This document shows, piece by piece, positions 7,362 to 14,204 of a DNA stretch of 17,976 nt. The position numbers and the translations under genes are program-made. Origin of the DNA: an uncultured Eubacteriales bacterium (lineage in GTDB: Bacteria > Bacillota > Clostridia > Christensenellales > Aristaeellaceae); the NCBI GenBank assembly GCA_900553265.1, contig USDD01000057.1, forward strand, positions 1 to 17,976. The letters are read 5' to 3'. The notes beneath the pieces were generated by a model that was not told the origin of the DNA, did not search any database, and saw only the letters and a program-made list of their open reading frames with translations. Numbering within the stretch: position 1 is the first letter of the stretch; every line of letters begins with the position of its first letter.

Positions 7362-8272
7362 TGTCCCTGCTCCCGAAGCAGCGACAGCATGAATTCATAG
7401 GATTCGGCCCAGCGGGCATTGGGATGCAGATGGAACAGCGCGCGGTCCAGCACGATGCAGCGGTTCTCCTTCACCGCCGTGAGGGTGTTCCACGCGGGAT
7501 TGTCCGTCAGCAGCTCGGCCAGCGACTGCATCGCCGCGTCGGTGTTCACGCCCATGGTGACGATGAAGATGTAGTCCGGGTCGTCCAGCAGAATCTGCTC
7601 CAGCGAGAGGTTCTCCAGCAGCGTCTGGTCGCTGTCGGCAATGTTGACAAAGCCCATGTCGCTCATGATCGCGCCCGCGACGTTGCTGCGGCTGCCCTTG
7701 GCGCGCACGCCCGACGAATAGGCGCGCAGCAGCAGCGCGGTGGTCCGGCCATAATTTTCCATCGCTTCGGCCTCGGCGATGCAGGCCTCGATGGGCTGCT
7801 GCACCGTCTCCACCTGTGCCTGATACAGGTCGTCGCGGCCGGTGACGTCGGTAAACAGGCGCATCATGTCCATGTAGTCGCGCCAGTCGGTGGCGGCGAA
7901 GAAGGCGCAGGGCACGCCCGCCTGCTCCAGCACCTCGGCCACGGCCTGATGGTTTTCGTTATCCGCGGAGAGAATGACGAAGTCCGGCTCCAGGGAGAAC
8001 AACAGCTCCATGTTGGGCTCGTCGTGGCTGCCCAGACTCTGCGCGCCGCTGTCGCGGAGCTGCTCGGAGAACTCAAAGGCGTTCTCGGGCACGCCGACCA
8101 GCGTTCCGCCGGCGGTCATCCACGCGTCAGCGTAGGACGCGTGCAGCGAGACGACGCGCTGCGGGTTCTCCACCGCGACCTCGCGGCCCTCCGCGTCGGT
8201 GAACGTCGCGGCCATCGCGCTCATGGACAGCAGCCCCGCCAGCAGCAGGGCGAAAAATGCTTTGATCTTCAT
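7358..8272 (-). CDS. Periplasmic-binding protein, BtuF/FecB-like (TroA fold)
   Basis: This 304-residue solute-binding protein belongs to a chelate importer. Residues 1-21 form a signal peptide (MKIK, hydrophobic core, AMA before cleavage) with no lipobox Cys, which is unusual for a Gram-positive binding protein. The mature part begins FTDAEGREVAVENPQRVVSLHASYADAW, the classic opening of the TroA/BtuF family, and has EPDFVILSADN at 94-104. The C-terminal LFHLHPNARWAESYE is also typical. It is the first gene of the operon, directly after a cobalamin riboswitch and terminator. The ATG at 8272 is ten bases from AGGAG. The likely ligand is cobalamin, another corrinoid or a cobalt/nickel tetrapyrrole; family members also bind haem and ferric siderophores. 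Confidence 0.92.
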   Translation of the reverse strand: MKIKAFFALLLAGLLSMSAMAATFTDAEGREVAVENPQRVVSLHASYADAWMTAGGTLVGVPENAFEFSEQLRDSGAQSLGSHDEPNMELLFSLEPDFVILSADNENHQAVAEVLEQAGVPCAFFAATDWRDYMDMMRLFTDVTGRDDLYQAQVETVQQPIEACIAEAEAMENYGRTTALLLRAYSSGVRAKGSRSNVAGAIMSDMGFVNIADSDQTLLENLSLEQILLDDPDYIFIVTMGVNTDAAMQSLAELLTDNPAWNTLTAVKENRCIVLDRALFHLHPNARWAESYEFMLSLLREQGQ

Positions 8273-8292
8273 GTTTTCATTGCTCCTTCATG

Positions 8293-8344
8293 ACAAAAAA
8301 ATAAAAGAAGAGAAACGACTCGATTCGAGCCATTTCTCTTTTTT
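8293..8344 (-). terminator. Riboswitch-controlled terminator of the leftward operon
   Basis: On the minus strand, AGAGAAATGGCTCGA pairs with TCGAGTCGTTTCTCT (about 8340 to 8308, two mismatches), and a U-rich tract (CTTTTATTTTTTT) follows. It lies between the aptamer and the Shine-Dalgarno site of the first gene, so it fits transcription attenuation. Its 5' arm can instead pair with CGAGCCAT at 8402-8395. Confidence 0.88.
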
Positions 8345-8416
8345 CACGAAAAAACTCCGCGTACAAAAAGAAGCCTTCCCACGCCCGTTCAGCCATGGCT
8401 CGCAGCCGCAGGCGCG

Positions 8417-8523
8417 CGAAACGGCCGGCGATCTGGCTTGGAACACACGGTTCCTCACAGTAGCGGCACTGCACAGGCGTTGCACCTGTTTCTCCGAAGG
8501 AGCCTCGCGGCCCCGCCGTTTCG
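8417..8523 (-). promoter_or_regulatory. Cobalamin riboswitch (compact, class II-like) of the nitrogenase-like operon
   Basis: On the minus strand, closing stem P1 is CGAAACGGC (8523-8515) with GCCGTTTCG (8425-8417). The conserved core GGAGAAACAGGTGC, CCTGTGCAGTGCCGC and TACTGTGAGG lies at 8495-8451, and a B12-box-like AAGCCAGATCGCC at 8439-8427. The aptamer is only about 107 nt and lacks the GCCACTG and GGGAAGGC arm between core and B12 box, as in class II cobalamin riboswitches, which favour aquo/methylcobalamin over adenosylcobalamin (family knowledge; ligand here is inferred). With the terminator downstream it should switch the operon off when cobalamin is plentiful. Confidence 0.9.
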
Positions 8524-8587
8524 TTGAAATGGAAGAAATCTTCGGTTATTTCGCTGTCGGCAGGCTTACATCGGCCTGCCGCGTTTC

Positions 8588-8616
8588 ATTGTAGCACAAT
8601 CCCAAAGCCCTGTCAA
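8588..8616 (-). promoter_or_regulatory. Sigma-A-type promoter of the leftward operon
   Basis: On the minus strand, TTGACA (8616-8611) and TACAAT (8593-8588) are separated by 17 bases. Transcription would start near 8581, giving a leader of about 300 nt that contains the riboswitch and terminator. Confidence 0.88.
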
Positions 8617-8663
8617 TCCGGCAGGAAAGCATTCTGTGCAAAGCATTTTTTCGTTTTTCAATG

Positions 8664-8692
8664 TTGACAGGCCCGAAGGGCTGTGCTATAAT
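8664..8692 (+). promoter_or_regulatory. Consensus sigma-A promoter of the rightward importer operon
   Basis: TTGACA (8664-8669) and TATAAT (8687-8692) are separated by 17 bases, a perfect consensus match. The start point would be near 8699, giving a leader of about 380 nt. The -35 box is 47 bases from the -35 box of the divergent promoter. Confidence 0.92.
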
Positions 8693-8722
8693 CACCCCGA
8701 CAAGTGAATATATCATTTCAGA

Positions 8723-8883
8723 CGAAACAAGTTCGACTTTACGTCGATCAAAAGGGAAACAGGTGCGAGACCTGTGCAGTGCCGCTGCCGTAAGGAAAGA
8801 GCGCGACGCAGAACATGTCACTGGGAAACCGGGAAGGCATGCGCCGTGCAAAGACGTCCAAGCCGGAAGACCTGCTTGCTTCG
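8723..8883 (+). promoter_or_regulatory. Cobalamin riboswitch (class I, adenosylcobalamin type) of the importer operon
   Basis: P1 is CGAAACAAG (8723-8731) with CTTGCTTCG (8875-8883), one mismatch. The core includes GGGAA (8754), the ACAGGTGCGAGACCTGT hairpin (8759-8775) and GCAGTGCCGCTGCCGTAAGG. The peripheral arm has GTCACTG (8817) and GGGAAGGC (8831), and the B12 box AGCCGGAAGACCTGCT lies at 8861-8876. This full set is the class I arrangement seen in btuB-type leaders. It is followed by a terminator, so it should repress the downstream operon when cobalamin is present. Confidence 0.96.
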
Positions 8884-8903
8884 GATTTGGTTTTATGCGC
8901 TGC

Positions 8904-8910
8904 GAGCCAC
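8904..8910 (+). promoter_or_regulatory. Candidate antiterminator arm
   Basis: GAGCCAC is the exact complement of GTGGCTC (8989-8995), the 5' arm of the downstream terminator. If the two pair, the terminator cannot form. The matching element in the other leader is CGAGCCAT at 8402-8395 on the minus strand. Confidence 0.6.
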
Positions 8911-8985
8911 GGCGGGATCGAATGTGAAATGCTGCGAAGGGGAACGTGCGGGCGGCGTATGCCTGCGCTTTTCAGTGCGTTTGTC

Positions 8986-9012
8986 AAAGTGGCTCTCGGA
9001 GCCGCTTTTTTT
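8986..9012 (+). terminator. Riboswitch-controlled terminator of the importer operon
   Basis: AAAGTGGCTC pairs with GAGCCGCTTT around a TCG loop, with one G-U pair, and runs into seven U residues (9006-9012). It lies after the class I cobalamin aptamer and 70 bases before the first start codon, as expected for attenuation. Confidence 0.92.
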
Positions 9013-9081
9013 GTGCTCCGGCGGAAATTGCAGACCAGCGCCAACGGCGTTCGTCAATATTTCACTAAGGAGTGGTTTTTC

Positions 9082-10701
9082 GTGAAAAGGCTTCTCTCCA
9101 TCCTGCTGATGATCGTTCTGCTCGTCGGCGCGATCCCCGCCCTGGCCGAGACGACCGACGGCAGCGTCGATCTGCTGCGCATCGGCACCACCCGTTCGCT
9201 GGACGGCAGCTACACCGTCATGACCGAGAGCGGCGCCTTCGGCAAAATCAACTACAACGCCACCGTTCTGGCTCCGTTCACAGTGGTGGATTCCCACGGC
9301 GTGGTGCAGCCCTTCTTCATGACCAGCTGGGAGCTCAGCGACGATCTGAACACCATGACCGCCACCTTCGCCACCGATCAGGGCATCACCTGGCACGACG
9401 GCGAGCCCGTGACCATGGACGACGTGCTGTTCACCTTCAATTACATGATCTCCCGCTCCTCCGGCTACATGCCCGGTCTGGTCTCCGTGGAGAAGGTGGA
9501 TGACACCACCGCCATCCTGCATTTCAAGGACGGCAAGGCCTTCTCCGCGCTGAACGCCATGGCCAACTTCACCGAGGTCAAGCCCGAGCACATCTGGAGC
9601 AAGGTCGAGGGCGAGTACTCCGAGTATCAGGGCGAGGACGCGCGCATCGGCTGCGGCCCCTACAGGCTGGCCGACGTGGACGAGGACGCGCAGATTCTGA
9701 CCTATGAGGCCGTGTGCGACGTCTATCTGGGCCGCCCCGTGACCGTGCGCGCCTTCACCGTCAAGTGCTACGACTCCGCCGACGCGCTGGTCATGGCGCT
9801 GCGCAGCGGCGAGGTGGACGCGATGTACAACTACTCCAATTCCCTCGATCCGACCATGGCGGCTTCCGTCACCGGCGTGGAGAATCTGGATCCCGGCATG
9901 AGCGACAACACCGGCAACTATCAGATCGTGTTCGGCTTCAACAAGCAGCCCACCGACGATCTGGCCTTCCGCAAGGCGGTGCGCGCGGCGCTGGACTACG
10001 AGCTGCTGCGCTCCAGCGTGGGCGGCGAGAACGGCGAAATCCCCGGCACGGGCATCATCGCCCCGCCGAACAAGGGCTTTGACGCGAGCCTGCCGAAGCT
10101 TGCTCAGGATGTGGACGAAGCCAATCGCCTGCTGGACGAGGCCGGCTACGCGGACGTGAACGGCGACGGCTGGCGCGAGATGCCCGACGGCAGCGAGATG
10201 AACGTTCTCATCACTCCCCAGTACAACCAGACCCGCGCTGCGCTGTATCTGCGCATCGCGGAGATCATGAGCTCCAATCTCGCGGACGTGGGCATCAACA
10301 CCACGCTGGACGAGGAGAGCGTGCGCAATTCCGACTACGCCAACGAGTTCCGCAAGTCCGGCCAGTACGAGCTGTACATCGGCTACTGCTCTCCCGGCGT
10401 GGCGCTGTACGACACGGCGTTCATGTACATCGGCGTGAATCCCAACAATCCCTGGGGCACCTGCAGTCTGCCCGAGTTCGAGGCCGCCTATGAGGCCAAA
10501 CAGTCCGCGGGCAGCTACGAGGCGTACAACGCGGCGGTGGCCGAGCTCCAGCACATCGCCGACGAGCAGGTCGTGGGTCTGGCCGTCTGCTGGGACAAGG
10601 CCTACTTCCCCTATCGCACCGACAAGTTCGAGGGCTGGACGAATTATCCCGCCTGGGGCGTGATCAACTGGGAAACCTGGTTCACGCTGCACACGAAGTA
10701 A
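9082..10701 (+). CDS. ABC importer substrate-binding protein 1 (SBP_bac_5 family)
   Basis: This 539-residue extracytoplasmic binding protein belongs to the peptide/nickel (OppA/DppA/NikA) family. Residues 1-22 form a signal peptide ending in ALA, with no lipobox Cys. Typical family segments are TFATDQGITWHDGEPVTMDDVLFTF (about 94-118), IGCGPYRL, the LRSGEVDAMY stretch, DLAFRKAVRAALDYE, and DVNGDGWREMPDG near 360-372. The GTG start is chosen because AAGGAG lies seven bases upstream and it begins the signal peptide; the open frame to the left runs through the riboswitch. It is the first gene after the class I cobalamin riboswitch. The ligand may be cobalt, a cobalt or nickel chelate, or a corrinoid-linked peptide-like solute. 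Cobalt/nickel uptake by related Cnt/Opp1 and Nik systems is known, but no metal ligand can be read here. Confidence 0.94.
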   Translation: MKRLLSILLMIVLLVGAIPALAETTDGSVDLLRIGTTRSLDGSYTVMTESGAFGKINYNATVLAPFTVVDSHGVVQPFFMTSWELSDDLNTMTATFATDQGITWHDGEPVTMDDVLFTFNYMISRSSGYMPGLVSVEKVDDTTAILHFKDGKAFSALNAMANFTEVKPEHIWSKVEGEYSEYQGEDARIGCGPYRLADVDEDAQILTYEAVCDVYLGRPVTVRAFTVKCYDSADALVMALRSGEVDAMYNYSNSLDPTMAASVTGVENLDPGMSDNTGNYQIVFGFNKQPTDDLAFRKAVRAALDYELLRSSVGGENGEIPGTGIIAPPNKGFDASLPKLAQDVDEANRLLDEAGYADVNGDGWREMPDGSEMNVLITPQYNQTRAALYLRIAEIMSSNLADVGINTTLDEESVRNSDYANEFRKSGQYELYIGYCSPGVALYDTAFMYIGVNPNNPWGTCSLPEFEAAYEAKQSAGSYEAYNAAVAELQHIADEQVVGLAVCWDKAYFPYRTDKFEGWTNYPAWGVINWETWFTLHTK

Positions 10702-10719
10702 GAAAGGACAATGCTGAAA

Positions 10720-12336
10720 ATGAAGAAACTGCTTTCTCTGCTTCTCTGCCTGATTCTGGCGACGGCCTGCATGGCCGCCGCCGCGGCGGAGACCGACGGC
10801 AAGGTGGACGAGCTGAAGGTCGGCATCGCCAAGGCCGTTACGCCCCGCACGCTGATGAGCGAGAGCGGCGCTTACGGACGCATGAACTACAACGCCTTCT
10901 GCGCCGGCACCTTTCTGATCAAGGACGCGGACGGCGTGATTCAGCCGAATCTGATGACCGACTGGGAGATCAACGAGGACGGCACCGAAATGGTCGCCAC
11001 CTTCGCCACCGATCAGGGCATCACCTGGCACGACGGCGAAATGCTGACCATGGACGACATCGAGTTCACCTGCAACTTCTCCATGTCCAACGGCGCGGGC
11101 TACATGGGCGAGCTGGATCACGTGGAGCGCCTGAGCGACACCCAGCTGAAGTTCTTCTTCAAGGGCCCCAAGGCCTTCTATGAGATGAGCACCATGGCCA
11201 TCTTCCAGCGCGTCTATCCCAAGCACATCTGGGAAAACGTAGAGGATCCGGACAACTACGCGGAGCCGGAAGCGGCCATCGGCTGCGGCCCCTACAAGCT
11301 GGTCAATGTGGACGAGGACGCGGGCACGCTGCACTATGAGGCCGTGGCCGACAGCTACCTCGGCCGCGAGCTGACGGTCAAGTCCGTCACCGTGCGCACC
11401 TACGACAGCCAGGACGCGCTGGCCATGGCCGTGCGCACCGGCGAGGTCGACGCGATGTACGACTACGCCAGTCCCATCCCGCCGACGCTGGCCCAGTCCG
11501 TCACCGGCGTGGAGAACGTCGACAATGGCATGAGCAAGAACCTCGGCAATTACATGCTCCTCTTCGGCTTCAAGAAGCAGCCCACCGACGACCTGGCCTT
11601 CCGTCAGGCGACGTACAAGGCGCTGGACTACGAGCTGCTGGCCGCGGCCATCGGCGGCGATGACGGCGAGGTGGCCGGCGCGGGTCTGATTCCCAGCCTG
11701 TCTCTGGGCTTCGACGACACGCTGCCCACCAACACGCAGGATCAGGAAGAGGCCATGCGCATTCTGGACGAGGCGGGCTATCTGGACGTCAACGGCGACG
11801 GCTGGCGCGAAATGCCCGACGGCAGCGAGATGAACGTCATCGTTTCGCCGCAGAACAACGCCACCCGCCAGAGCATGTACGAGCGCATCGCCGAGATCAT
11901 CATGAAGAACCTCGGCGAGATCGGCGTGCAGACCACGCTGGACGAGGAGAGCGTCCGCAATTCGGACTTCGCCAATCAGCTGCGCGCGGACGGCACCTAC
12001 GAGCTGTTCATCTGCTATTCCACGCAGGGCGTGGGCATGTTCAAGACCGCGTACATGTACATCATCGACGAGGGCCCGGGCGCGAAGTGGGGCTCCTGCC
12101 TCGATCCCGAGCTGCTGGACGCGTACCACGCGCTTCAGGAGGCTCAGGACTACGACGCGTACACCGACAGCGTCCGCGCGCTGCAGCAGCTCAACGCCGA
12201 GCACATCTACGGAATCGGCCTGTGCTGGGACAAGAGCTACTATCCCTATCGCACCGACAAATACGAGGGCTGGACGGATTTCCCGGGCTGGGGCGTGATC
12301 AACAACCAGACCTGGTACACGCTGCACACCAAGTAA
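10720..12336 (+). CDS. ABC importer substrate-binding protein 2 (SBP_bac_5 family)
   Basis: This is a paralogue of the preceding binding protein, alignable along its whole length, about 538 residues from ATG 10720. MKKLLSLLL at this start matches VKRLLSILL of the first copy. An in-frame ATG at 10711 is only two bases from AAAGGA, so I prefer 10720, at eleven. The signal peptide ends AAAAAE; a Cys in LATAC is a weak lipobox at best. It shares TFATDQGITWHDGE, IGCGPYKL, DLAFRQATYKALDYELL, NGDGWREMPDGSEMNV and LDEESVRNSD with copy 1, and one 44-base stretch is identical in DNA. It follows the first stop by 18 bases and ends just before an intra-operon hairpin. Two binding proteins for one permease pair suggest related ligands, or a recent duplication. 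Confidence 0.93.
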   Translation: MKKLLSLLLCLILATACMAAAAAETDGKVDELKVGIAKAVTPRTLMSESGAYGRMNYNAFCAGTFLIKDADGVIQPNLMTDWEINEDGTEMVATFATDQGITWHDGEMLTMDDIEFTCNFSMSNGAGYMGELDHVERLSDTQLKFFFKGPKAFYEMSTMAIFQRVYPKHIWENVEDPDNYAEPEAAIGCGPYKLVNVDEDAGTLHYEAVADSYLGRELTVKSVTVRTYDSQDALAMAVRTGEVDAMYDYASPIPPTLAQSVTGVENVDNGMSKNLGNYMLLFGFKKQPTDDLAFRQATYKALDYELLAAAIGGDDGEVAGAGLIPSLSLGFDDTLPTNTQDQEEAMRILDEAGYLDVNGDGWREMPDGSEMNVIVSPQNNATRQSMYERIAEIIMKNLGEIGVQTTLDEESVRNSDFANQLRADGTYELFICYSTQGVGMFKTAYMYIIDEGPGAKWGSCLDPELLDAYHALQEAQDYDAYTDSVRALQQLNAEHIYGIGLCWDKSYYPYRTDKYEGWTDFPGWGVINNQTWYTLHTK

Positions 12337-12346
12337 GCCTCTCCCC

Positions 12347-12382
12347 CCGCCGTCCGCGGTTCCCCTTTCCGCGGGCGGTTTT
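12347..12382 (+). terminator. Intra-operon terminator-like hairpin
   Basis: CCGC-(CGT bulge)-CCGCGG pairs with CCGCGG-GCGG around a nine-base loop, followed by four U residues. It lies between the binding-protein genes and the permease genes. It probably lets only part of the transcripts continue, so that the binding proteins are made in excess. Confidence 0.65.
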
Positions 12383-12390
12383 CCCTATTC

Positions 12391-12411
12391 AAAGGAGGTC
12401 TGAATGCCTTG
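12391..12411 (+). promoter_or_regulatory. Ribosome-binding site with a two-codon decoy before the permease start
   Basis: A full AAAGGAGG (12391-12398) is followed by ATG-CCT-TGA (12404-12412), an ORF of only two codons. The TTG at 12409, overlapping the TGA, opens the permease frame. Initiation may be direct at TTG or coupled to the tiny ORF. Confidence 0.5.
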
Positions 12412-13392
12412 AATCCTTCGCGGATCGGACGACGGCTGGCCGAATCGCTGTTCATCATCTTCTGTATCGTCACCATCAACTTCATGCTGATTCGCTTCAT
12501 GCCCGGCGACCCGGTGGTACACATCATCGGCGAGGACGAGTACTTCCGGCTGGAGAGCGAATACCCCGAGCGCATCGAGGAGGTTCGCCGCGAATACGGG
12601 CTGGATCAGTCGCTGGCGAAGCAATACGTCACCTATCTGAACAAGACGCTGCACTTCGACTTCGGCAATTCCTACCGCATCAAGACTCCCGTGCTGGAGA
12701 CGGTGCTGTTTCGCATGCAGTGGACGCTGCTGCTGGCCGTGCCGGCCATCGTGATCTCTTCGCTGCTGGGCGGATGGCTGGGGCTGCGCGCGGGCATGCG
12801 CCCCGGCGGGAAATTTGATACGATTTCCTCCACGATCATGATGATTATCAACACCGTGCCCACCAACGCGCTGGCCATCATCCTGCTGCTGATATTCGCG
12901 TTCCAGATGGGCAGGTTCCCCATCAGCGGCATCACCTCGGGCGGCCTGAGCGGCTGGGCAAAGACAGTGGACATCGCGTGGCACATGGTGCTGCCCCTGT
13001 CCGTGCTGGTCATCCTGCGCACGTCGTCCTACTTCATGCTGATGAAGAGCACGGTCAAGTCCATCCGCGACGAGGAATACGTCACCGTGGCGCGGGGCAA
13101 GGGCTTTTCCATGGGCGAGGTTCGGCGCAGGCACGTGCTGAAGAACGCCCTGTGCCCGTACATCACGTCGGTCTGCATGCAGTTCGGGCACATTCTGGGC
13201 GGCTCCATGCTGGTGGAGGTCGTGTTCTCGTGGAAGGGCATGGGCATGCTCATCTATGATTCCGTCAACGCCAAGGACTTTCCCATGCTGCAGACCTGCT
13301 TTCTGTTCATCGGCGTCTGCGTCGTGGCGTTTAATCTGATCGCCGACGGCATCAATCTGCTCATCGACCCCCGGACGAGAAAGGAGCGCTGA
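12409..13392 (+). CDS. Opp/Dpp/Nik-type ABC importer permease B
   Basis: This 327-residue inner-membrane permease is of the DppB/OppB/NikB type. TM1 is near residues 12-30 and ends in the family hallmark RFMPGDPV. A long external stretch (about 41-100) contains YGLDQSLAKQYVTYL and DFGNSY. More helices follow, with the ATPase-coupling EAA motif around EEYVTVARGKGFSMGEVRRRHVLKNAL (222-248). The last part, EVVFSWKGMGMLIYDSVNAKDFPMLQ, is typical of the family. The TTG start is used because the well-placed ATG at 12404 terminates after two codons. It pairs with the next gene product. The substrate is not indicated by the permease itself. Confidence 0.93.
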   Translation: MNPSRIGRRLAESLFIIFCIVTINFMLIRFMPGDPVVHIIGEDEYFRLESEYPERIEEVRREYGLDQSLAKQYVTYLNKTLHFDFGNSYRIKTPVLETVLFRMQWTLLLAVPAIVISSLLGGWLGLRAGMRPGGKFDTISSTIMMIINTVPTNALAIILLLIFAFQMGRFPISGITSGGLSGWAKTVDIAWHMVLPLSVLVILRTSSYFMLMKSTVKSIRDEEYVTVARGKGFSMGEVRRRHVLKNALCPYITSVCMQFGHILGGSMLVEVVFSWKGMGMLIYDSVNAKDFPMLQTCFLFIGVCVVAFNLIADGINLLIDPRTRKER

Positions 13393-13394
13393 CC

Positions 13395-14204
13395 ATGCAC
13401 GGCAAGCTGAACTTCAAGGTCTGTCTGGGCATGGCGATTCTGCTGTGCATCCTGCTCGTCGCCGTCTTCGCGCCGGTGCTTTCGCCCCATGATCCCTACG
13501 AGCTGGGCGTGCCCTATCTGCGTCCCTCGGCGGAGCATCCGCTGGGCACCAACGACATCGGTCAGGACATTCTGAGCGAGCTCATCTACGGCACGCGCAT
13601 CTCGCTGCTCATCGGCGTGGTCTCCGCGCTGGCCGTCACGGTCATCGGCACGGCGCTGGGCGTGCTGTCCGGATATTTCGGCGGCTGGGTGGATCGGGTG
13701 ATCTCCCAGATCATCAACGTGGCCATGGCCATGCCCTCGCTGCCGCTGACCATCATCCTCGTGGCGTTCCTGAACGCCGGTCTGGGCAATCTCATCATCG
13801 CCATCTGCATCACTGCCTGGACGGGCACGGCGCGCATCATCCGCGCCCGCGTACTCCAGCTTCGCCAGCTTCCCTTCGTGCGCGTGGAGGAGATGATGGG
13901 GGCGCGGGGCGGCTGGATCATGCTCAAACACATTCTGCCCAATCTGACGGACATCGTGTTCATCCGCGGCGTCATGTCCATCGGCTCGGCCATGCTCACC
14001 GAGGCCAGCCTGAGCTTCCTCGGTCTGGGCATCATCGGCCAGAAGAGCTGGGGCGGCATCCTGCACTACGCCTTCTTCCGCAGCGGCATCATCAACGGCT
14101 ACTACTGGTGGTACGTTCCGCCCATCGTCTGCATCTGCGTGTCGGTGCTGGGCTTTATGCTGCTGAGCTATTGGGGCGAGGGCAAGACAAAGGAGAGAAG
14201 ATAA
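13395..14204 (+). CDS. Opp/Dpp/Nik-type ABC importer permease C
   Basis: This 269-residue second permease subunit is of the DppC/OppC/NikC type. After TM1 it has the signature HPLGTNDIGQDILSELIYGTRISL (49-72), then helices and an EAA loop in FVRVEEMMGARGGWIMLKHILPN (161-183), and SIGSAMLTEASLSFLGLG, a common family segment. It is slightly short, since DppC proteins often have a longer N-terminal cytoplasmic part. ATG 13395 lies two bases after the previous stop, with AAGGAG eight bases upstream. Its TAA overlaps the ATG of the next gene (TAATG). It forms a heterodimer with permease B. Confidence 0.94.
   Translation: MHGKLNFKVCLGMAILLCILLVAVFAPVLSPHDPYELGVPYLRPSAEHPLGTNDIGQDILSELIYGTRISLLIGVVSALAVTVIGTALGVLSGYFGGWVDRVISQIINVAMAMPSLPLTIILVAFLNAGLGNLIIAICITAWTGTARIIRARVLQLRQLPFVRVEEMMGARGGWIMLKHILPNLTDIVFIRGVMSIGSAMLTEASLSFLGLGIIGQKSWGGILHYAFFRSGIINGYYWWYVPPIVCICVSVLGFMLLSYWGEGKTKERR

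Noticed and set aside
58..8272. Conventional nitrogen-fixation operon
   Set aside because: No nifE, nifN or nifV, the D-like subunit misses key Cys ligands, the subunits are small, and regulation is by cobalamin.
8270..8280. Three-codon ORF (ATG at 8280) overlapping the BtuF-like start
   Set aside because: Its ATG is only two bases from AGGAG, too close for normal initiation; the ATG at 8272 is better placed.
8277..9044. Several short open frames in the divergent leader region
   Set aside because: They overlap promoters, aptamers and terminators, and none has a convincing ribosome-binding site or conserved motif.
8815..9081. Upstream extension of the first binding protein, in frame from 8815
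   Set aside because: It would read through the riboswitch and terminator; the GTG at 9082 has a good ribosome-binding site and begins the signal peptide.
8893..12327. Minus-strand open frame of 1144 codons opposite the binding-protein genes
   Set aside because: It is the antisense shadow of two real GC-rich genes; it has no family motif, is rich in His, Arg, Ala and Val as such shadows are, and both sense frames have signal peptides and known motifs.
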